11,202 nucleotides of DNA from positions 1-11,202 of the forward strand of contig UQFC01000093.1 in the NCBI GenBank assembly GCA_900540335.1, read 5' to 3'. Of the stretch, positions 7,158-11,202 are shown in pieces. The stretch comes from an uncultured Clostridium sp. GTDB taxonomy: Bacteria; Bacillota; Clostridia; Lachnospirales; Lachnospiraceae. Position 1 is the first letter of the stretch. Every line of letters starts with the position of its first letter. Both the position numbers and the translations under genes were made by a program. The notes below the pieces were generated by a model that saw only the letters and a program-made list of their open reading frames with translations, ran no database searches and had not been told where the DNA came from.

Positions 7158-8168
7158 ATGTATCAGGCAGATGAAACACGTTACGATAAAATGCAGTACA
7201 GACGCTGCGGAAGAAGCGGAATTCTGCTTCCGCTGATTTCACTGGGACTGTGGCAGAATTTTGGACTGGAAAAGCCTCTGGAGGAGCAGAAGAAAATTAT
7301 TTTCCGGGCCTTTGATCTGGGAATTACCCATTTTGATCTGGCCAATAATTACGGAATGCCGGCCAGAGGACTGGCAGAGGAAAACTTCGGAAAAATCCTG
7401 CATGAGGATATGGCCGGTTATCGGGAGCAGATGATGATCTCTACAAAGGCAGGATATGATTTCTGGCCGGGCCCCTATGGAAACTGGGGTTCCCGCAAGT
7501 ATCTGATGTCCAGTCTGGATGCAAGTCTGAAGCGGATGAAGCTGGATTATGTGGATATTTTTTACCATCACCGTCCGGATCCGGAGACTCCTCTGGAGGA
7601 GACCATGGGGGCTCTGGCTGACATGGTACGGCAGGGGAAGGCTCTTTACGTGGGAATTTCCAATTACAAGGCAGAGGAAGCAGCTGCAGCCATTGACATG
7701 CTGAGAGAAATGGGAACGCCCTGTCTGATTCACCAGCCCCGTTACAATATGTTTGAGCGCTGGACAGAGAAGGGGCTTCTTGATGTGCTGAATGAGAAGG
7801 GAGTAGGATGTATTGCCTACAGTCCGCTGGCGCAGGGGTCCCTGACAGATAAATATTTAAAGGGTGTTCCGGAAGGATCCCGGGCAGCACGTAAGGGAAC
7901 GACCGTGGAGGGACGATACCTGTCAGAGGAGAGACTGGAAACGGTTCGTCTCTTAAATGAGCTTGCGGCAGAACGGGGACAGACTCTGGCACAGATGGCG
8001 CTGGCCTGGGTTCTGCGGCGGCCGGAGGTGACCAGCGTTCTGGTAGGAGCCAGCAGCACCGGTCAGCTGGAGGACAATACGGCAGCTTTGAATCATCTGG
8101 AATTTACCGGGCAGGAGCTGGCACGGATTGATGAGATTCTGGGAGAGGATCCGGGACTGCTGTCATAG
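7158..8168 (+). CDS. Aldo/keto reductase, YghZ/Gpr-like
   Basis: A 336-residue NADPH-dependent oxidoreductase with a TIM-barrel fold. The N-terminus (MQYRRCGRSG, LPLISLGLWQNFG) closely follows E. coli YghZ, an L-glyceraldehyde 3-phosphate reductase that also acts on methylglyoxal. The catalytic tetrad is visible: Asp and Tyr in FDLANNYG, Lys in STKAGYD, and His in YHHRPD. The C-terminal VTSVLVGASSTGQLEDN is the cofactor phosphate-binding region. The ATG at 7158 is preferred over the TTG at 7152, since AAAGGAAG (7140-7147) fits it. It begins about 20 bp after the sirtuin. The sequence alone does not show whether the physiological substrate is a triose phosphate or a detoxified aldehyde. Confidence 0.88.
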   Translation: MYQADETRYDKMQYRRCGRSGILLPLISLGLWQNFGLEKPLEEQKKIIFRAFDLGITHFDLANNYGMPARGLAEENFGKILHEDMAGYREQMMISTKAGYDFWPGPYGNWGSRKYLMSSLDASLKRMKLDYVDIFYHHRPDPETPLEETMGALADMVRQGKALYVGISNYKAEEAAAAIDMLREMGTPCLIHQPRYNMFERWTEKGLLDVLNEKGVGCIAYSPLAQGSLTDKYLKGVPEGSRAARKGTTVEGRYLSEERLETVRLLNELAAERGQTLAQMALAWVLRRPEVTSVLVGASSTGQLEDNTAALNHLEFTGQELARIDEILGEDPGLLS

Positions 8169-8189
8169 ACAGGCAAAAGGGAGAAAGCA

Positions 8190-8390
8190 ATGGATAAAAA
8201 GTGGGATTATGAAGTCGGAGATATTGTTAAATTGAAGAAGCCTCATCCCTGCGGAAGTCAGGAATGGGAAATTCTCCGGGTGGGCGCTGATTTCCGGCTG
8301 AAATGCGAGGGATGCGGTCATCAGGTGATGGCGGAGCGGAAAATGGTGGAAAAAAACACCAGAGGGCTGCGAAAACCTGAAAAAACCTGA
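8190..8390 (+). CDS. DUF951 family small protein
   Basis: A 66-residue basic protein. VGDIVKLKKPHPCGS, EWEILRVGADF and the KCEGCGHQVM stretch are the conserved core of DUF951 (YyzM in Bacillus subtilis). Cys21, Cys39 and Cys42, with His19 or His44, could bind zinc. The N-terminal half looks like a small SH3-like beta barrel, so nucleic-acid or ribosome contact is plausible but unproven. In Firmicutes this gene is commonly found just upstream of the rpsF operon, as here. AAAGGGAG lies 22 bp after the aldo/keto reductase gene. Its last codons fall in an A-rich stretch with a near-repeat of about 10 bp (8371-8390) just before the rpsF promoter. It ends in TGA. Confidence 0.88.
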   Translation: MDKKWDYEVGDIVKLKKPHPCGSQEWEILRVGADFRLKCEGCGHQVMAERKMVEKNTRGLRKPEKT

Positions 8391-8410
8391 AAAAACAGGG
8401 AAAACAGTAC

Positions 8411-8439
8411 TTGCATTTATCTTCGTTTTCTGTTAGAAT
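8411..8439 (+). promoter_or_regulatory. Promoter of the rpsF-ssb-rpsR operon
   Basis: TTGCAT (8411-8416) and TAGAAT (8434-8439) are separated by exactly 17 bp and differ from the sigma-A consensus by 2 and 1 bases. An A-rich segment (8371-8407) upstream could act as an UP-like element. Transcription should start near 8446, giving a leader of about 67 nt. Confidence 0.8.
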
Positions 8440-8464
8440 AGTAATCCGTGACACAATAATCCTT

Positions 8465-8488
8465 GCTCTTGAAACTGAAGTCAAGGGC
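8465..8488 (+). promoter_or_regulatory. Leader hairpin upstream of rpsF, possible S6:S18 autoregulatory site
   Basis: GCTCTTGA (8465-8472) pairs with TCAAGGGC (8481-8488) around an 8-nt loop, giving eight pairs including one T-G wobble. It stands between the expected transcription start and the AAGGAGGT ribosome binding site (8499-8506). Operons of this type are known to be controlled by the S6:S18 complex binding the rpsF leader. I could not confirm the conserved CCG-containing loop of that motif, so the hairpin is real but its role is inferred. Confidence 0.4.
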
Positions 8489-8512
8489 CAGAGACCACAA
8501 GGAGGTAAAGCA

Positions 8513-8806
8513 ATGAACAAATACGAATTAGCAGTTGTTCTGAGCGCAAAACTCGAAGACGAAGAGAGAGCTGCAGCACTGGAGAAGGTACAGGGTTATA
8601 TCACCCGCTTCGGTGGCACTGTAACCAACGTGGATGACTGGGGCAAGAAGAGACTTGCTTACGAGATCCAGAAGATGAAAGAAGCTTTCTATTACTTCAT
8701 CAAGTTCGAGGCTGAGAATTCCGATTGCTCTAACGAAGTGGAAGCACACGTTCGTATCATGGAGCCGGTTATCAGATATCTTTGCGTTAAGCAGGACGAG
8801 CAGTAA
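8513..8806 (+). CDS. rpsF: Small ribosomal subunit protein bS6
   Basis: A 97-residue primary ribosomal protein of the 30S platform, which pairs with S18 on 16S rRNA. MNKYELAVVLSAKLEDEER, the central GGTVTNVDDWGKKRLAYEIQK and the FEAENSDCSNEVE-to-MEPVIRYLCVK stretch match S6 throughout. The ATG at 8513 has a consensus AAGGAGGT 6 bp upstream, and the upstream in-frame extension has no ribosome binding site. Codon use shifts from the preceding genes towards codons such as AAG, AAC and ACC, as expected for high expression. It is the first gene of the classic rpsF-ssb-rpsR operon. Confidence 0.97.
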   Translation: MNKYELAVVLSAKLEDEERAAALEKVQGYITRFGGTVTNVDDWGKKRLAYEIQKMKEAFYYFIKFEAENSDCSNEVEAHVRIMEPVIRYLCVKQDEQ

Positions 8807-8848
8807 TAGATCAATACTGACGACCAGTAAAAAAGGAAGAGTGATGGT

Positions 8849-9313
8849 ATGAATAGAGTAATTCTTATGGGCAGACTGACCAGAGACCCGGAGGTAAGAT
8901 ATTCCCAGGGTGAGCGTTCCATGGCGATTGCAAGATATACGCTTGCAGTAGACAGAAGAGGCCGCAGAAATCAGGATGGAAATGAGCAGACCGCAGACTT
9001 CATCAACATTGTCGCATTTGACAGAGCTGGTGAATTTGCAGAGAAGTACTTCCGTCAGGGTATGCGTGTTCTGGTTTCCGGACGTATTCAGACTGGCAGC
9101 TATACCAACAAAGAAGGTCAGCGTGTTTATACCACAGACATCATCGTGGATGATCAGGAGTTTGCAGACAGCAAGGGCGCAGCAGGCAATGCTGGCGACA
9201 ACGGCGGATACGGCTATCAGCCCACATCCAGACCGGCTCCCTCCAGCGCAATCGGCGATGGATTTATGAACATTCCGGATGGTGTGGAAGACGAAGGTTT
9301 GCCTTTCAACTAA
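8849..9313 (+). CDS. ssb: Single-stranded DNA-binding protein
   Basis: A 154-residue SSB that coats single-stranded DNA in replication and repair. The OB fold covers about residues 1-105: MNRVILMGRLTRDPEVRYS, FINIVAFDRAGEFAEKYFRQG, VLVSGRIQTGSYTNKEGQ and then TDIIVDDQEF. A Gly/Pro/Ser-rich flexible linker follows. The C-terminal acidic tip is DEGLPFN; most bacterial SSBs end exactly at the Phe, so the extra Asn is a small oddity. AAAAAGGAAGAG precedes the ATG. Its place between rpsF and rpsR is the standard Firmicute arrangement. As the operon copy it is probably the essential SSB rather than a plasmid or competence paralogue. Confidence 0.97.
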   Translation: MNRVILMGRLTRDPEVRYSQGERSMAIARYTLAVDRRGRRNQDGNEQTADFINIVAFDRAGEFAEKYFRQGMRVLVSGRIQTGSYTNKEGQRVYTTDIIVDDQEFADSKGAAGNAGDNGGYGYQPTSRPAPSSAIGDGFMNIPDGVEDEGLPFN

Positions 9314-9370
9314 GGACTCAGACGTCCTGGTCTGGAAGACACGGATTATTTGGAGAAGGAGGCAGTACCA

Positions 9371-9637
9371 ATGGCATTCAATAAGACTGATAAAGCAGAT
9401 GGCGCCAAAGTAAGAAGAGGCGGCATTCGCAGAAGAAAAAAAGTTTGTGTATTCTGCGGCGATAAGAACGGTGTAATTGATTACAAGGACACCAACAAGC
9501 TGAAAAGATATGTTTCTGAGAGAGGTAAAATTCTTCCGAGAAGAATTACCGGAAACTGTGCAAAGCACCAGAGAGCTCTGACTGTTGCTATCAAGAGAGC
9601 ACGTCATATTGCCCTGATGCCGTATACATGTGAATAA
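9371..9637 (+). CDS. rpsR: Small ribosomal subunit protein bS18, cysteine-containing form
   Basis: An 88-residue S18, partner of S6 on the 30S platform. GGIRRRKKVCVFCGDK, VIDYKDTNKLKRYVSERGKILPRR and GNCAKHQRALTVAIKRARHIALMPY are the family core. It keeps the C26-x2-C29 and C63-x2-H66 pairs of the zinc-binding (C+) form, whereas the E. coli protein lacks them. The start at 9371 is set by AAGGAGG (9356-9362) and the family N-terminus. It is the last gene of the operon and is followed 13 bp later by a strong terminator. Confidence 0.97.
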   Translation: MAFNKTDKADGAKVRRGGIRRRKKVCVFCGDKNGVIDYKDTNKLKRYVSERGKILPRRITGNCAKHQRALTVAIKRARHIALMPYTCE

Positions 9638-9650
9638 TTTTGACATGGAG

Positions 9651-9697
9651 AAGTCCTGGAAACCTAGTGTTTCCGGGGCTTTTTTTCGTTTTTTTGT
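9651..9697 (+). terminator. Intrinsic terminator of rpsF-ssb-rpsR
   Basis: Bases 9651-9662 pair with 9670-9681 to form a 12-bp stem, including two T-G wobbles, with a 7-nt loop (CCTAGTG). Two T runs follow, interrupted by CG (9680-9686 and 9689-9695). The stem begins 13 bp after the rpsR stop. Confidence 0.93.
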
Positions 9698-9956
9698 ACT
9701 CAAATGTTTATCAGGGCGTACACCTTTTTACTCAAGTCGTACTCAAATTTCCGGACAGGGGAAATGAGGGGGGTGAGTCCTGCAAGCAGGCTTCTTTTTT
9801 ATTTATTCTTTTAGTTGTGTTCCTGCAGGAATCTTGTTACAATAGAAACAGAGAATTATCTGAAAAAACAGGGAATAGACGCCAATATACCGTAAAAACA
9901 TGGATTGCGGCAGAAAAGAAGTCAGAATAAGGAAAAATACAAAGGAGGGACTGTCT
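9698..9956. other. Non-coding gap between rpsR and the coiled-coil membrane gene
   Basis: About 260 bp with no credible gene. It holds a direct repeat of GTACTCAAAT (9696-9705 and 9739-9748), with a third partial TACTCAA at 9729-9735. Near 9779-9790 is CCTGCAAGCAGG followed by a T-rich run, a weak terminator-like palindrome. The right half holds the promoter described separately and an A-rich leader. Confidence 0.6.
9815..9843 (+). promoter_or_regulatory. Promoter of the coiled-coil membrane protein gene, with palindromic spacer
   Basis: TTGTGT (9815-9820) and TACAAT (9838-9843) are 17 bp apart and resemble sigma-A boxes. TTCCTGCAGGAA (9820-9831) is a perfect 12-bp palindrome starting at the last base of the -35 box and lying in the spacer, a position typical for a repressor operator. 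The leader from about 9850 to the ATG is roughly 107 nt. Confidence 0.55.
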
Positions 9957-11048
9957 ATGCCTCAGACGGGGGAGCAGTGTCTGGAGTTTCTGGAAAAGGC
10001 CAGAGAAGCAGTGTCAGAATTATCAGTAGCAGAGGACAGTGAGCGGCAGATGGAGCAGGACTGCCAGCGGCTGGAAAGGGAGCTGGAGGCGGAACAAAAG
10101 CAGATGGCAGATGCTGTTCAGGCTACGGTGAAAAAGCGCAGGCAGGAGATCAGTGCCAGCTATGATTCGGAGATCAACAAGGCTCAGGATTTGTTGAAAA
10201 AGGCAAGGACAAAGCGGGAAAAGGCAAAAAATCAGGGAGTGAAAGAGAGAATAGCAGATGAAACTGCAGAGCTCCATGCGTATAATAAGGAGCTGCGGGA
10301 TCGGATGAAATCCAGCTTCCGCAGGGGGCATGTGCCGGGATTTTGCCGTACAAAACTTTATTACAGTCTGTATTTTCCGCGATGGGCAAAAGAATTTTTG
10401 ATTCTGCTGTTGTTTATGACGGTTTTATTTGTAGGGCTTCCTTGGGGGATTTACATGATGCTTCCCCAGCAGAAGATCCTGTATCTGGTGGGAATTTATG
10501 CAGGAGTTCTTTTGATACCGGGCGGACTCTACATGACGATCGGAAACCATACCAAGCTTCAGTATATGGAGATTTTACGGGAGGGCCGTCAGATTCTGGA
10601 TCAGATTCATGCCAATGACAGGAAAATCAGGGTGATCACATCAACAATCCGCAAGGATCGCAATGAGGCGATTTACGATTTGGAGAAGTTTGATGATGAG
10701 ATTGCCCGCCTTCAGCAGGAGCTGAATGATGTTTCTGCCAAAAAGAAGGATGCCCTTCACACCTTTGAAACTGTTACGAAAAATATTCTTCAGGATGAAA
10801 TTGAGCACACTTATCGGGAACGGCTGGACGGGCTGAAGAGCCAGTTTGAAGAGGTGCAGAGCCAGCTGCATGATACAGCAGCACGGGTAAAGGAGGGCCG
10901 CCTGAAGGTGGCGGAGCAGTATGGCAGTCATCTGGGCCGGGAGTTTCTGGATCCATTTAAAATCAGTGATTTGTCAGAGCTTGTACGTCAGGGACGTGCA
11001 GCCAGTGTAAGTGAAGCGATTGAGGTTTATAAAAGCAGTCATAGCTGA
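9957..11048 (+). CDS. Uncharacterised membrane protein with two transmembrane helices and flanking coiled coils
   Basis: A 363-residue protein whose family I do not recognise. Residues about 10-120 are charged, Glu/Lys/Gln-rich and heptad-like (REAVSELSV, QDCQRLERELEAEQKQ, LKKARTKREKAKNQ), so probably coiled coil. Two hydrophobic helices follow at about 147-169 (FLILLLFMTVLFVGLPWGIYMM) and 174-195 (ILYLVGIYAGVLLIPGG), joined by a very short turn, giving a hairpin with both long arms on the same side of the membrane, probably cytoplasmic. A second coiled coil spans about 205-320. The C-terminal DPFKISDLSELVRQGRAASVSEAIEVY resembles a short helical tail seen in other Firmicute proteins of unknown role. 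There is no signal peptide. AAGGAGG (9942-9948) is 8 bp before the ATG. It has its own promoter and terminator, so it is a single-gene unit. A scaffold or sensor role is only a guess. Confidence 0.85.
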   Translation: MPQTGEQCLEFLEKAREAVSELSVAEDSERQMEQDCQRLERELEAEQKQMADAVQATVKKRRQEISASYDSEINKAQDLLKKARTKREKAKNQGVKERIADETAELHAYNKELRDRMKSSFRRGHVPGFCRTKLYYSLYFPRWAKEFLILLLFMTVLFVGLPWGIYMMLPQQKILYLVGIYAGVLLIPGGLYMTIGNHTKLQYMEILREGRQILDQIHANDRKIRVITSTIRKDRNEAIYDLEKFDDEIARLQQELNDVSAKKKDALHTFETVTKNILQDEIEHTYRERLDGLKSQFEEVQSQLHDTAARVKEGRLKVAEQYGSHLGREFLDPFKISDLSELVRQGRAASVSEAIEVYKSSHS

Positions 11049-11066
11049 GAGGCAATGGACTGAGCG

Positions 11067-11137
11067 AAAAAGATCTTTTCTGCAGCCTTAAAAGGGCGGA
11101 GCCGGAAATGTTGCGGCAGTGCAGAGGAGATCTTTTT
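11067..11137 (+). terminator. Long hairpin terminator after the coiled-coil membrane gene
   Basis: Bases 11067-11084 pair with 11120-11137 over 18 bp, with two T-G wobbles. The 35-nt interior can itself form GCCG/CGGC (11101-11104 with 11114-11117). The stem ends in TTTTTT on the + strand and begins with an A run, so it could also stop transcription coming from the right on the - strand. Confidence 0.8.
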
Positions 11138-11160
11138 TATTTCATAGGATTAGGGTGTCA

Positions 11161-11177
11161 AAAGGTCACTGACCTTT
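11161..11177. repeat. Near-perfect palindrome at the right edge
   Basis: AAAGGTCA (11161-11168), one central C, then TGACCTTT (11170-11177). Including TCA before it (11158-11160) and GA after it, the symmetry extends further with one unmatched A. It may be an operator for a gene beyond the window or part of a repeat end. Nothing within the window decides between these. Confidence 0.45.
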
Positions 11178-11202
11178 GATATAAATTTGTACCTTGAAAA
11201 TT

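Noticed and set aside
8371..8400. A tandem AAAACCTGA-like repeat and a CCTG/CAGG mini-hairpin before the rpsF promoter, considered as a terminator of the upstream genes.
   Set aside because: The stem is 4 bp with no T run. The A-rich repeat fits the end of the DUF951 gene and possibly an UP-like element.
8528..9703. A 391-residue antisense open frame across rpsF, ssb and rpsR.
   Set aside because: It runs opposite three certain housekeeping genes with biased codon use, which creates long stop-free antisense frames. It would begin beyond the terminator, and its translation looks like no protein I know.
9640..9930. An open frame on the + strand between rpsR and the membrane protein gene.
   Set aside because: It starts before and runs through the rpsR terminator hairpin and T runs, has no ribosome binding site and has low-quality composition.

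Overview
The window reads as a chromosomal stretch from an anaerobic, moderate-GC Firmicute, most likely a Lachnospiraceae / Clostridium cluster XIVa gut organism. This is inferred from the clostridial acetate kinase, the anaerobic sulfatase-maturase-type radical SAM enzyme, the DUF951 gene beside rpsF-ssb-rpsR, and strong AGGAGG-type ribosome binding sites. Every convincing gene is on the + strand. No tRNA, rRNA or CRISPR array was seen.

Layout. Bases 1-54 are the right end of an IS200/IS605-type element: the last codons of a TnpB-like gene and the terminal omega-RNA hairpin. About 20 bp further on is a promoter (77-105) for acetate kinase (181-1395). This kinase carries an in-frame TGA at 994-996 where a conserved glycine codon is expected, so it is a pseudogene or a sequencing error. 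A fructokinase overlaps its stop codon by one base. Tightly spaced genes follow: an anSME-type radical SAM maturase, a TIGR00266/AIM24 protein, a DUF2156 protein, an Eis-like GNAT acetyltransferase, a sirtuin, an aldo/keto reductase and a DUF951 protein. I see no convincing terminator between 181 and 8390, so these could be one long transcription unit or several read-through units.

A near-consensus promoter (8411-8439) then drives the classic rpsF-ssb-rpsR operon. It has a leader hairpin and ends in a strong intrinsic terminator (9651-9697). After a roughly 260 bp non-coding gap, which contains a promoter with a 12-bp palindrome between its -35 and -10 boxes, comes a 363-residue coiled-coil membrane protein of unknown function. 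It ends in a long hairpin terminator (11067-11137). A further palindrome (11161-11177) lies at the right edge.

How the genes fit together. Acetate kinase and fructokinase are fermentative carbon metabolism. Acetate kinase (acetyl-phosphate pool), a GNAT acetyltransferase and an NAD-dependent deacylase in one co-directional cluster suggest, by inference only, a link to acyl-group balance. rpsF-ssb-rpsR is housekeeping. No clearly new biological system is visible. The points most worth following up are the broken or recoded acetate kinase, the omega-RNA end placed directly upstream of it, and the uncharacterised coiled-coil membrane protein with its palindromic promoter.
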